Positions 6,065 through 13,126 are shown, counted from the stretch's first letter. The stretch: DNA of 14,917 nt from an uncultured Clostridia bacterium (GCA_904501795.1 CAJGCK010000030.1:1-14917); one strand, 5' to 3'. Numbers and translations are program-made. The notes: generated by a model not told the origin, from the letters alone.

Positions 6065-6913
6065 CTAATTTTGTTTTCCATCGTTAAAATAAATTATCCC
6101 AAGCGTGTTTGCGCCACAGTGACTTGCTATCGTGCCGCCAGCGTGCGCTTCATATATATTTTCAAAACCCGCGTTTTCTAACGCCGTGCGTGCTTCTAAA
6201 ACCATTTCGGGAGTTGCGGTGGTATAAGATATAAACACCTTGCTTAAATCGGGCGTCATAAACTCACTTAGCACTTCACTGCAGTATTTTGCAATAACTT
6301 TATCCATTGACCCACGGTACTTTTTGTCCATACCCATCTTGCCGTCTTTAACCACTATTCTCGGTCTTATTTTTAGTAAATTTGCGCCAAGAAGTTGCAC
6401 GCTACTACATCTTCCGCCTTTATGTAAATAATCTAATCTTTCAACCACGAAAGAAGCTTGTAGTGCTTCTACTCGTTTCGAAACTTTTTCGTATATTTCC
6501 TTAGGGTCTAAACCTAAATCGGCAAGTTCGCGCGCGTAGATTGCTAACAAGCCTATGCCTGTTGAAAGCGAACGGCTATCTACCACGTAAACGTTTTGCA
6601 TTTCTTCACTTGCGCGAATAGCGTTGCCACAAGATGAAGTAATACCACTAGATAGCGCGATATGCACTACTGCGTCGTAATCCTTTTTAAGTTCTTCAAA
6701 ATATTCGGTATATTCGAATTGGTTTAGAGCGGTGGTTTTGGGCAACGTGCCGTTTTTGTCTACGAACTCGAAGATTTCTTCCGTAGTCTTATCCCCGTCT
6801 TTTATCATATTATCGCCTAAAACAATAGTGTATGGAATAACTTTTATATCGTATTTTTTTAAAAGTTCTTTGCTTAAATCTGAGGTTGATTCAACGGAAA
6901 TTGCTATTTTCAT
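6065..6913 (-). CDS. DegV family protein (fatty-acid-binding)
   Basis: A 282-residue cytoplasmic DegV-family protein. Characterised members (FakB) bind a fatty acid and present it to the kinase FakA for phosphorylation and entry into phospholipid; no FakA is in this window, so the partner is unknown. I start at the internal ATG 6913: TTGGAG lies 7 nt upstream and the protein then begins with the family opening MKIAISVESTSDLSKEL; the longer upstream frame covers the promoter region. Motifs include ESTSD (8-12), KVIPYTI, a 'TLPKTTALNQ' segment in the place of the usual 'TSQPS', SSGITSS, VVDSRSLSTGIG and a C-terminal AGGTIASHCGANTLGI, matching the family's 'H.GPG..G' lipid-head loop although GPG is replaced by GAN. 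It has its own promoter and leads into the DUF1508 gene. Confidence 0.92.
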   Translation of the reverse strand: MKIAISVESTSDLSKELLKKYDIKVIPYTIVLGDNMIKDGDKTTEEIFEFVDKNGTLPKTTALNQFEYTEYFEELKKDYDAVVHIALSSGITSSCGNAIRASEEMQNVYVVDSRSLSTGIGLLAIYARELADLGLDPKEIYEKVSKRVEALQASFVVERLDYLHKGGRCSSVQLLGANLLKIRPRIVVKDGKMGMDKKYRGSMDKVIAKYCSEVLSEFMTPDLSKVFISYTTATPEMVLEARTALENAGFENIYEAHAGGTIASHCGANTLGIIYFNDGKQN

Positions 6914-6944
6914 AATTTTTCTCCAACAAGGTAAGTTTTTATTT

Positions 6945-6973
6945 ATTTTATCATATTCGCACTTTATTTTCAA
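6945..6973 (-). promoter_or_regulatory. Promoter of degV-DUF1508 operon
   Basis: TTGAAA (6973-6968), 17 nt, then TAAAAT (6950-6945) preceded by TGA, an extended -10. Only about 30 nt separate it from the degV ATG. Confidence 0.75.
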
Positions 6974-7044
6974 CGATTTTTTTGCGGTTTTTTATCTCTT
7001 TTGCCCTTAATTTTTTAGAATAATTATTTTTATAAAATAAATAC

Positions 7045-7074
7045 TTGCAATATTTAGTCGTTATGGTGTATTAT
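7045..7074 (+). promoter_or_regulatory. Probable promoter of the aspartyl-tRNA synthetase gene
   Basis: TTGCAA (7045-7050), 18 nt, TATTAT (7069-7074); 24 nt before the ATG, with AAAGGAG between. The -35 matches 4 of 6 bases. Confidence 0.55.
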
Positions 7075-7097
7075 ATTCATATTAAAGGAGAACAGTT

Positions 7098-8435
7098 ATG
7101 GACAAAATTAACGGAGTTATTAAAACTGAAAGCGTGCCCTACTCTAAATTTCCTGAGTTTGACGGGCAAGTAGTTACTATTCACGGCTATATTCACCGTA
7201 TTCGTGAGATGACGGGGTTTGCTTTCGTTATCATAAGAACGGCAACTGATACCGTTCAGTGCGTTTACGCTCCCGAATTTTCCGATTACCGTTGGGACGA
7301 CAAACTTACCGAAGAAGCTTGTGTTAAAGTTACGGGTAAAGTCGTTGGTAGCGTCGACGCTAAAGGCAACCAACGTTTTGAAATTCAAATACACAACGTT
7401 GAAATTCTTTCGCTACCCGCGGAAAATTTGCCTATAGTTATAAACAAAAAACAGCTTGATAATATTCAGCTTAACACTATTCTAGACTTGCGCCCTATTT
7501 CGTTAAGAAACCCGAAAGAAAGGGCTATTTTCCGTTTGCAAGAAGGCATACAAAGGGGTTTTAGAGAATACCTTATAAGCCAAAACTTCACGGAAATTCA
7601 TTCGCCTAAAATTAACTTTGCGGGCGCTGAGGGAGGAACTAACGTGTTTAAACTAGATTATTTTGGCAAACAAGTTTATCTTGCTCAATCACCGCAGTTA
7701 TATAAACAAGCGCTTGTCGGCGTTTATGAAAGAGTGTTTGAAATCGCACCTGTTTTCCGCGCCGAGCATCACGACACTTCGCGCCACCTAAACGAATATA
7801 TTTCAATGGACTTTGAAATGGGCTTTATAAATAGTTTTGAAGACATTATGAATATGGAAACGGGCGCTCTTAAATATATTATGAATTTACTTAAAACCGA
7901 GTACAAGCAAGAAGTTGAACTTTTGCACGCCGATATTCCTGAAATTGACGAAATACCCGCAATTAAGTTTATGGACGCTAAAAAGATTATTATGGAAAAG
8001 TTTAAGTATAAGCCGACCGATATGAAAGACTTTGACCCGGAAGAAGAACAACTGCTTGGCAAATACGCTAAAAAAGAGTTTAATAGTGATTTTATATTTA
8101 TCACCCACTACCCAAGCAGAAAACGTCCCTTCTATACTATGGACGACCCGAACGACCCCGAGTATACTCTTTCGTTCGACTTATTGTTTAGGGGGCTAGA
8201 AATTACGTCGGGCGGGCAACGTGTTCACGACTACAAAATGCAAGTTGACAAAATGATTAAGTGTGGCATGAACCCCGAAGAATTTGAAACTTATTTAATG
8301 CTCCATAAATACGGAGCGCCACCACACGGCGGGTTGGGACTAGGGCTTGAAAGACTTACTATGCACCTTTTAGGTTGCAAAAACGTTAGGGAAGCGACCA
8401 TGTTCCCAAGAGATATAAATAGGGTTACCCCTTAA
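7098..8435 (+). CDS. aspS: Aspartyl-tRNA synthetase, archaeal type (probably Asp/Asn non-discriminating)
   Basis: A class IIb aminoacyl-tRNA synthetase that charges tRNA with aspartate. The 445-residue length and the lack of the large bacterial GAD insertion mark it as the archaeal/eukaryal type (often called AspS2), not the ~590-residue bacterial AspRS. An OB-fold anticodon domain occupies 1-~105 (GYIHRIREMTGFAFVIIR). The catalytic domain has motif 1 around 150-172, motif 2 PVFRAEHHDTSRHLNEY (218-234) and motif 3 GGLGLGLERLTM (411-422). FITHYPSRKRPFYTMDDP and GLEITSGGQRVHDY are AspRS/AsnRS-group signatures; the 'FITHYP..KRPFYTM' form favours Asp over Asn. Many bacterial members are non-discriminating, charging tRNA-Asn for later amidation by GatCAB; that is inference here. 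AAAGGAG lies 7 nt before the ATG. It stands alone, with its own promoter and terminator. Confidence 0.9.
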   Translation: MDKINGVIKTESVPYSKFPEFDGQVVTIHGYIHRIREMTGFAFVIIRTATDTVQCVYAPEFSDYRWDDKLTEEACVKVTGKVVGSVDAKGNQRFEIQIHNVEILSLPAENLPIVINKKQLDNIQLNTILDLRPISLRNPKERAIFRLQEGIQRGFREYLISQNFTEIHSPKINFAGAEGGTNVFKLDYFGKQVYLAQSPQLYKQALVGVYERVFEIAPVFRAEHHDTSRHLNEYISMDFEMGFINSFEDIMNMETGALKYIMNLLKTEYKQEVELLHADIPEIDEIPAIKFMDAKKIIMEKFKYKPTDMKDFDPEEEQLLGKYAKKEFNSDFIFITHYPSRKRPFYTMDDPNDPEYTLSFDLLFRGLEITSGGQRVHDYKMQVDKMIKCGMNPEEFETYLMLHKYGAPPHGGLGLGLERLTMHLLGCKNVREATMFPRDINRVTP

Positions 8436-8479
8436 AAAATCAAATTAAAAAATTTATTATTTGCGTTATAGACGTATAC

Positions 8480-8515
8480 AAAAATGGCTAGCGAAAATTC
8501 GCTAGCCATTTTTTT
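8480..8515 (+). terminator. Terminator of aspS (probably bidirectional)
   Basis: A 15-bp stem, AAAAATGGCTAGCGA (8480-8494) and its complement (8499-8513), has a 4-nt loop and a seven-T tail. On the minus strand it also ends in TTTTTG, so it can also close the broken gene to its right. Confidence 0.88.
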
Positions 8516-8537
8516 GGTGCTTTTAATTTTAGTTTGA

Positions 8538-8909
8538 TTAAAAGACGAATAGAACGCCTATCAAAATTATGAGTACTAGGACTGCTACGTAATTATAAAA
8601 GAGCAACAAGCGTTTGTCAATAGTTAAATTTGCCCGTTACAGTAACGGATAGTTCTGCTTGAGTATTGTTAACGTCGTATTCATACACCTGTTCAATTAT
8701 TAAATTTGGGCGGGTTTTGTTCTTGCCGTCTCTAATATTTTTTAGTGCCGAAGACAATACTTTAGCATCTTCAATCGTTGGTGGCTTTGAACGGCATCCA
8801 TTCCGCCCTGTCTATCCGCTTTACCGATATACTCCATGTCGACGAAAATTCTATCCACCCCCGCGCCTTCAACTATCGAAGCGACGGACGGATTGTTCGT
8901 TATGTACAT
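8538..8909 (-). pseudogene. Broken HpcH/HpaI-type aldolase (N-terminal part) joined to an unidentified membrane-tail fragment
   Basis: An ATG at 8909, 4 nt after the sugar transferase stop, opens MYITNNPSVASIVEGAGVDR, then IFVDMEYIGKADRQGGMD and AVQSH. This is the start of the aldolase/citrate-lyase family proteins (HpcH/HpaI superfamily) found in polysaccharide loci. After residue ~43 the frame breaks: as read it ends at a TAA (8744-8742), but a one-base shift continues TIEDAKVLSSALKN, the expected next segment. The similarity then stops, and the same frame runs into IRDGKNKTRPNLIIEQVYEY and on to a TGA (8619-8617). A further frame change gives TIDKRLLLFYNYVAVLVLII to a TAA at 8540-8538, which looks like a basic-then-hydrophobic membrane tail. 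About 200 residues of aldolase are missing. Two frameshifts plus a chimeric junction make it a decayed gene. The second part is not recognised. Confidence 0.75.
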
Positions 8910-8913
8910 CAGC

Positions 8914-9663
8914 TTAAGCATCGGTATCTTCCCTTTTCTCTTCTACCACTTCGGTGGGCTTTTCTATTATTTGTTCAACCGTTGCATTCTCTTGCGGTTG
9001 CTCGGTTACGGCAACTTCTTCTAATACCGCGCTTGGTTGCTCGGTAGTCGAAACGGGTTTTGTTTGAACGGTTGCGCCCGTGTTTTCGTTGTCGGCGTTG
9101 GTGAAAACCTTAAACACCGTTTTGAAAAGAATTTTTATATCAAGCCACATTGAAACGTGGTCCACGTACCACACGTTTAGTTCAATGCGCTTATTCCACT
9201 CCACGCCTTTTCTCCCGTTGATTTGCGCCCAACCCGTTATGCCCGGGCGAACTAAGAACATTCTCTTTTGTTCTTCGGTATAATCTTCTATCGGCCAAGG
9301 ATGGTAAGTTAGCGGTGGGCGTGGGCCTATAAAACTCATATCGCCTTTGAGCACGGATAGAAGTTGCGGAATTTCGTCCAAACTAGTTGCGCGAAGAATT
9401 TTACCGATTTTAGTAACCCTAGCGTCCCCTTTGCCCGAGTATACTCCGCTACCCGTTTTCTCTGCGCCGACGCACATAGAACGGAATTTTAGTATATTGA
9501 AAACCTTACCGCCTTTGCCTATTCTTTGTTGCTTAAAAATAACCGGACCCTTTGAGTCTAGTTTAATACACAAAGCGATAATGAGCATAGGCACGAAAGC
9601 AACTATTAACCCTAAAAAAGAAAATAATATATCGAATAATCTTTTGAAAAAATGCTTATACAT
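8914..9663 (-). CDS. Sugar transferase (polyprenyl-phosphate phosphoglycosyltransferase, PglC/WcaJ type)
   Basis: This enzyme starts capsule or exopolysaccharide repeat units by moving a sugar-1-phosphate from a UDP-sugar to undecaprenyl phosphate at the inner face of the membrane. It is the small monotopic form: one N-terminal re-entrant hydrophobic segment (about 11-34, with a Pro at 25), then DSKGPVIFKQQRIGKGGK (36-53), FNILKFRSM (55-63), the catalytic Asp-Glu pair in TSLDEIPQ (D96-E97), LKGDMSFIGPRPPLTY (105-120), and RPGITGWAQINGR (139-151). The catalytic domain ends near 189. Residues 190-249 are an added Glu/Val/Thr/Pro-rich, acidic, probably disordered tail that most relatives lack. 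CGGAG lies 7 nt before the ATG at 9663. It has a strong promoter and is followed after 4 nt by the broken aldolase, so it is the survivor of a polysaccharide operon whose remainder is missing here. Confidence 0.93.
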   Translation of the reverse strand: MYKHFFKRLFDILFSFLGLIVAFVPMLIIALCIKLDSKGPVIFKQQRIGKGGKVFNILKFRSMCVGAEKTGSGVYSGKGDARVTKIGKILRATSLDEIPQLLSVLKGDMSFIGPRPPLTYHPWPIEDYTEEQKRMFLVRPGITGWAQINGRKGVEWNKRIELNVWYVDHVSMWLDIKILFKTVFKVFTNADNENTGATVQTKPVSTTEQPSAVLEEVAVTEQPQENATVEQIIEKPTEVVEEKREDTDA

Positions 9664-9767
9664 AACTGCTCCGTAAAACTTTCTTCGTATATTTTAAATT
9701 AATAACAAACGCGCACGCGCGTAAAAAAATATAATTTATTTTAAAATATATAATAATACACACTACT

Positions 9768-9796
9768 GTTATACTACATATTCGCTTCTTTGTCAA
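9768..9796 (-). promoter_or_regulatory. Promoter of the sugar transferase gene
   Basis: TTGACA (9796-9791), 17 nt, TATAAC (9773-9768). It implies an AT-rich leader of ~100 nt before the ATG, which contains the alternating tract ACGCGCGTGCGCGT (9722-9709). Confidence 0.85.
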
Positions 9797-9817
9797 GGTC
9801 TATATAAAAAGCAAGTG

Positions 9818-9845
9818 AAAAAACGGCCCGTTTTGAGCCGTTTTT
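9818..9845 (-). terminator. Terminator after the rpiB-like gene
   Basis: A 9-bp stem, AAAAACGGC (9845-9837 on the minus strand) with complement at 9827-9819, has a 9-nt loop and ends in T6. It lies between the rpiB-like gene and the sugar transferase promoter. Confidence 0.8.
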
Positions 9846-9890
9846 ACATAATTTTCTAAATTTTTTCGCCTTTTTGTTGTGAGACAACGA

Positions 9891-10476
9891 TTATTCGGGC
9901 TTTTTATCAAAATCAAGCGTTAAATCGTAGTCGCCAAGTTTGTTTACTTTAAAACCGTTTTTCTTGTATTCTTCATAATCAAATGCTTCTAATTCGTCGA
10001 TAGCAAGTTTATGGAATTCATAGAAGTTATGCCACCATTCCCAGCCACTGCCAAGTTCGTTTGAAAGATATGCGTCCGCAATATCGCAAGCCGTTTGCGG
10101 TGCAACGTAGAACGCGCCCATAGCCAAAACGTTAACGCCGTTACCCGTTATTGCTCTGGTTGCGGCGGGTAAACTTTCTACAACGCCGGCATGTACGTGG
10201 GGGCATTTGCTTGCCGCAATATGTATTCCCATGCCAGTACCACAGAATAAAAGCGCTCTTTCATAGTTGCCTTCCGAAATTTCAGCACCTACTCTTAAAC
10301 CTACTCTATGGAACATTAAGTCGGTATCGTTAGGGTCGCTATCTTTTTTTACACCAAGGTCTAAAGTTTTCCAACCTTTTTTGGTAAGGTGTTCTACTAC
10401 CACTTACCACTTCTTTAAGTGGAAACCCTGCAAAGTCTGCGCCTACTACTAAGTATTTGTCTTTTATAGTTTTCAT
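9891..10476 (-). pseudogene. RpiB/LacA/LacB family sugar-phosphate isomerase, frameshifted by a 7-bp tandem duplication
   Basis: The family interconverts aldose and ketose phosphates (ribose 5-P, or galactose 6-P and tetrulose relatives). The true start is the ATG at 10476: GGGAG lies 8 nt upstream and it reads MKTIKDKYLVVGADFAGFPLKE, the family's first strand and phosphate loop. The frame breaks there. Removing one copy of the 7-bp repeat at 10399-10412 restores KEVVVEHLTKKGWKTLDLG and gives a 192-residue protein. Downstream all is intact: LLFCGTGMGIHIAASK (catalytic Cys), CPHVHAGVVES, and the long C-terminal extension with WEWWHNFYEFHKLAIDELEAF, typical of the larger RpiB-like proteins. The usual 'DHAG' is 'DFAG'. 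A restart at GTG 10403 would lack the first strand and is unlikely to work. One change only, so either a very recent inactivation, a switchable state or a sequencing error. Confidence 0.85.
10399..10412. repeat. 7-bp perfect tandem duplication inside the rpiB-like gene
   Basis: ACCACTTACCACTT on the + strand is two exact copies of ACCACTT (AAGTGGT on the coding strand). Two copies put the gene out of frame; one copy restores it. Confidence 0.9.
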
Positions 10477-10517
10477 TTTTATCTCCCTTTTATATGGTCT
10501 TTCTTTGTTCTCTTTTT

Positions 10518-10543
10518 ATTCTAACATAAAAAAATTTCTTTTT
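10518..10543 (-). promoter_or_regulatory. Possible promoter of the rpiB-like gene
   Basis: TAGAAT (10523-10518) preceded by TGT makes an extended -10. A -35 is poor (TTAAAA or TTCTTA). About 40 nt before the ATG. Confidence 0.45.
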
Positions 10544-10577
10544 AAGAACTTTATCGATTTTTTACTCAACTTTTATA

Positions 10578-10616
10578 AAAATAAGGGCGACTTCGCCTTT
10601 ACGCTCTTTCGCCCTT
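10578..10616 (-). terminator. Terminator after the alkaline phosphatase pseudogene
   Basis: On the minus strand AAGGGCGA (10616-10609) pairs with TCGCCCTT (10590-10583), followed by ATTTTTAT; a nested GGCGA/TCGCC pairing competes. It lies just past the restored phosphatase stop (10622). Confidence 0.65.
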
Positions 10617-10621
10617 CAAAT

Positions 10622-11078
10622 TTATTCGCCTTTTAGTAAATACTTCATTATCTTGAACACGTCAGTATTCTTTATACGTAATTCGAGCCGAAAGAATACT
10701 TCGAAAAGTCGATGTCCGCGCCGTTTATATAGCAATTAATATCGTTCGACGTGTGTCCACCAGTCGTCCAACCATAAAGTTCGTTACGCCCCAAGTCAAG
10801 ATTTGGGTATTCGTATATTTCAAGTATGTCTTCGCGCGTGAAAGACGGGCCGAGCCACAAACCGCCCGTTTCGTGATCGGCAAGCACTATGACTACCGTG
10901 TCGTTCCGCCCGCTTTTATTTGACCGGGCCCCATACCGTCACCTATCATCAGTATAACGTTTTTCGCCGTGGTGCTTACGTTTTTTAGTATTATCGGACC
11001 GGGCTTTGCACACGCTATTATTGAAAAAGCCGATAATACTGCCAAAAACAGCCCTAAAAATCTTTTAGTTTTTTTCAT
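10622..11078 (-). pseudogene. Alkaline phosphatase lipoprotein, internally deleted and frameshifted
   Basis: The first piece (11078-10893) has a lipoprotein signal (MKKTKRFLGLFLAVLSAFSI then IAC, lipobox Cys 23) and the metal-site motif NVILMIGDGMGPGQIKAG of alkaline phosphatases. The frame then ends at a TAG. In the next frame the sequence is NDTVVIVLADHETGGLWLGP, the C-terminal metal-ligand motif (ADHETGG), and later WTTGGHTSNDI, matching the family's 'W(T)..HT...(V/I)'. Joining 'QIKAG' directly to 'NDTVVIVLADHETGG' means ~250-350 middle residues, including the catalytic Ser, are gone. Near the end the frame stops at 10672, but one missing base restores KNTDVFKIMKYLLKGE, a normal C-terminus, with TAA at 10622. 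So there is one large deletion and two frame breaks. It follows the anion permease by 27 nt and was probably cotranscribed with it. Confidence 0.85.
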
Positions 11079-11105
11079 TATTTACCCTTTATCAAATCAA
11101 CAAAA

Positions 11106-12377
11106 TTAAATTCCAAACACAAACCACAAGTAAATATATGCGGGAATTATTGCCGCAAGCGTGAAAGGAATACCTATCTTGAAGAAGTCTGAGTTTTTAA
11201 CGGTATAACCTTCTTTACGAAGTATGCCTATGCCCGTTATGTTTGCTGATGCGCCTATCGGCGTACAGTTACCGCCTAGCGTTGCGCCCGATAATAGCCC
11301 GAAATATAATACGGTCGGATCTATTCCAAGCGAACCTGCTATCCCCTTAATAACGGGTATCATTGTTGCAACGTAGGGTATATTGTCAATAAAAGCAGAG
11401 ATTAGCACCGAACCCCAAACTATAACGGTGTATAATACGAATACGTTTCCACCGCCTACTTGAGCAAGTAAATTTGCGATAGCATCTATAACGCCTTGTT
11501 CGGAAATACCGCCTATCATCAAAAACAAGCCGAGTAACAAACCTAGAGTTTGAAAATCTATTTCTTTTAGCGGGCCGACTATTGCCGACAGTTGTCTTTT
11601 GCGAATAAAGTTATAAACAATACCTATAACCATTAATACGCAACATATAAGCCCGTTGGTAAAATCAGGCTTACCAGGTATAAACGATGCACCGATTAAA
11701 AGAACTACAGTTCCAAGCAACAGCGCGGTTGGCACGTAATCGGTAACTTTCGTACGCGTTTCAGCTTTGGGAATAGGTGATTTTTCTTTACGGAAAATAA
11801 ACGCAATTATTATTGCAGATATTAACGCACCAAGTTCAACCACAAAGAACATACCCGGTCTTCCCTTATACCAAAAGAAGTCTATAAAACTCATATCAAG
11901 GGCCGAGCCAAGCATTATTGCAGTGGTATCACCAACTAAGGTTGCCGCGCCTTGCAAGTTAGAAGAAACCGCGATTGCTATAATAAACGGAACGGGGTTG
12001 GTTTTAATTTTTTTGCAAATTTCAAGAGCAACGGGCGCTATCATGAGGACGGTTGCAACGTTATCAACAAACGCCGAAATAACGCCTGCAAATAGCGACA
12101 TAATGACCGCCGCCCACATAACGTTAGGAACTTTTTCCATAATAATATCGGCAAGCAGTGCCGGCATTTTGCTTTCTATGAAAAGTGCAACGATACCCAT
12201 AGTGCCAGCAATCATTAATAGAACGTTTATGTCGATACTTCCCCATATCTTATCTAACGGAAGCATACCAGAAGCAACAAATATAACAGCCGATGCTAAC
12301 GCGATATACGGTCTATACTTGCTGAACACAAGCATTAACACGTAGGTTACCACAAATAATGCTAATGCGTAATACAT
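11106..12377 (-). CDS. Ion transporter, ArsB/NhaD-SLC13 (CitMHS-like) family permease
   Basis: A 423-residue membrane protein with about ten to twelve hydrophobic segments and two homologous halves. The halves share a re-entrant loop motif: SAFVDNVATVLMIAPV (101-116) and SAFIDNIPYVATMIPV (327-342), each with an Asp-Asn pair. A second pair is LQGAATLVGDTTAIMLGSA (141-159) and SGATLGGNCTPIGASANI (363-380). This two-fold pattern with 'G.T..(G)...' loops is that of the IT superfamily (ArsB, NhaD, CitM, SLC13 permeases), usually secondary transporters of anions such as dicarboxylate, arsenite or phosphate, or Na+/H+ antiporters. Substrate cannot be assigned; a phosphatase once followed it, so a released anion such as phosphate is a guess. 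Start at ATG 12377 with AAGGAG 7 nt upstream. Own promoter upstream. It appears intact. Confidence 0.88.
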   Translation of the reverse strand: MYYALALFVVTYVLMLVFSKYRPYIALASAVIFVASGMLPLDKIWGSIDINVLLMIAGTMGIVALFIESKMPALLADIIMEKVPNVMWAAVIMSLFAGVISAFVDNVATVLMIAPVALEICKKIKTNPVPFIIAIAVSSNLQGAATLVGDTTAIMLGSALDMSFIDFFWYKGRPGMFFVVELGALISAIIIAFIFRKEKSPIPKAETRTKVTDYVPTALLLGTVVLLIGASFIPGKPDFTNGLICCVLMVIGIVYNFIRKRQLSAIVGPLKEIDFQTLGLLLGLFLMIGGISEQGVIDAIANLLAQVGGGNVFVLYTVIVWGSVLISAFIDNIPYVATMIPVIKGIAGSLGIDPTVLYFGLLSGATLGGNCTPIGASANITGIGILRKEGYTVKNSDFFKIGIPFTLAAIIPAYIYLWFVFGI

Positions 12378-12488
12378 ACAAATTCTCCTTCGTTTTTAGT
12401 AGTTAAATTTTTCGAGTTTGTTCCGCGGTTTAATAGTTTTAGTTGCTAGAAAAAAATCGAAAAATTTTTACAAATTTCAACACGAATT

Positions 12489-12517
12489 ATTATGACACAC
12501 TAACTTTTTTAAGTCAA
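12489..12517 (-). promoter_or_regulatory. Promoter of the anion permease gene
   Basis: TTGACT (12517-12512), 17 nt, CATAAT (12494-12489) preceded by TGT (extended -10). The leader to the ATG is about 105 nt. Confidence 0.75.
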
Positions 12518-12522
12518 GGATA

Positions 12523-12555
12523 TAAAATTAAAATCCTGCATTTAAATGCAGGATT
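12523..12555 (-). terminator. Terminator of tag, overlapping its stop codon
   Basis: A perfect 10-bp stem, AATCCTGCAT on the minus strand (12555-12546) with complement at 12541-12532 and a TTAA loop, is followed by TTAATTTTA. The stem begins within the tag stop codon. Confidence 0.75.
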
Positions 12556-13126
12556 ATTTTTTGGAACTCCTTTTATTTTCCCTGTTATATAAAAAACAGC
12601 CCTTTTCGTGCGAGTATATCAAGCCTATCGCTTGTAAATAAGAGTAAATTATAGTTGATCCCACGAATTTCATACCACGCTTTTTTAAGTCCTTAGATAT
12701 AGCGTCTGATAAATCGTTGGTGGTTTTTCCCGTTTCGTAGATTATTTCATCTCCCGAAAACTTTTTTAAGTAGGCGCAAAACGTACCGAATTCTTTTACT
12801 ATATTTTTAAAAATTATGCTATTTTTAACGCTTGACACAATTTTAAGTTTGTTTCTTATTATCTTTTCGTTATTTAATAACTCGTCTATTTTTTTATCAT
12901 CGTATGCGCATACCTTATCTAACTCAAAGTTGTCGTAAGCCTTTTTGAAAAATTCTCTTTTGTTTAATACGCACTCCCACGAAAGCCCCGCCTGAAAAGA
13001 TTCTAATCTTAACATCTCGTATAAATACTTATCGTCAAGATTTAATCTACACCACTCGTTATCGTGATATTCGACGTATTTAGAGTTTTTCTCGTTACAC
13101 CACGAGCATCTTTTTTTGCTTTGCAA
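12554..13126 (-). CDS. tag: DNA-3-methyladenine glycosylase I
   Basis: Tag removes 3-methyladenine from alkylated DNA in base-excision repair. The 190-residue protein has the full family pattern. Its zinc ligands are Cys7 (RCSWCN), His21 (EYHDNEWC), His173 and Cys177 (SHEKGCF). Base-pocket residues are Glu42 and Trp50 in LESFQAGLSWECVLNKRE (41-58), and a late motif is RGMKFVGSTIIYSYLQAIG (150-168). Length is normal (E. coli Tag is 187). The frame has no ATG before RCSWC; TTG at 13126 is the best start, with a weak GGTAGGG ~10 nt upstream. Lys/Asn-rich codon use and protein composition are even more AT-driven than in its neighbours. Immediately upstream lies the remnant of an epimerase gene, whose promoter may now serve tag. 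A terminator overlaps its stop. Confidence 0.94.
   Translation of the reverse strand: MQSKKRCSWCNEKNSKYVEYHDNEWCRLNLDDKYLYEMLRLESFQAGLSWECVLNKREFFKKAYDNFELDKVCAYDDKKIDELLNNEKIIRNKLKIVSSVKNSIIFKNIVKEFGTFCAYLKKFSGDEIIYETGKTTNDLSDAISKDLKKRGMKFVGSTIIYSYLQAIGLIYSHEKGCFLYNRENKRSSKK

Noticed and set aside
5708..6181. Long open frame on the + strand (157 codons)
   Set aside because: It is antisense to the DUF1508 and degV genes, has low-complexity Phe/Ser/Thr translation from the complement of Lys/Glu codons, and no ribosome binding site.
8666..9047. Overlapping + strand frames between aspS and the sugar transferase
   Set aside because: They are antisense to the aldolase remnant and the sugar transferase tail, with no family features.
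10404..10412. Restart of the isomerase at GTG 10403 as a functional short protein
   Set aside because: It would lack the first strand and phosphate-binding loop required by the fold; the upstream ATG with Shine-Dalgarno fits the family once the duplication is removed.
11767..12345. Open frame of 192 codons on the + strand
   Set aside because: Exact antisense of the anion permease gene, whose protein has full family motifs; the + frame has no recognisable domain.
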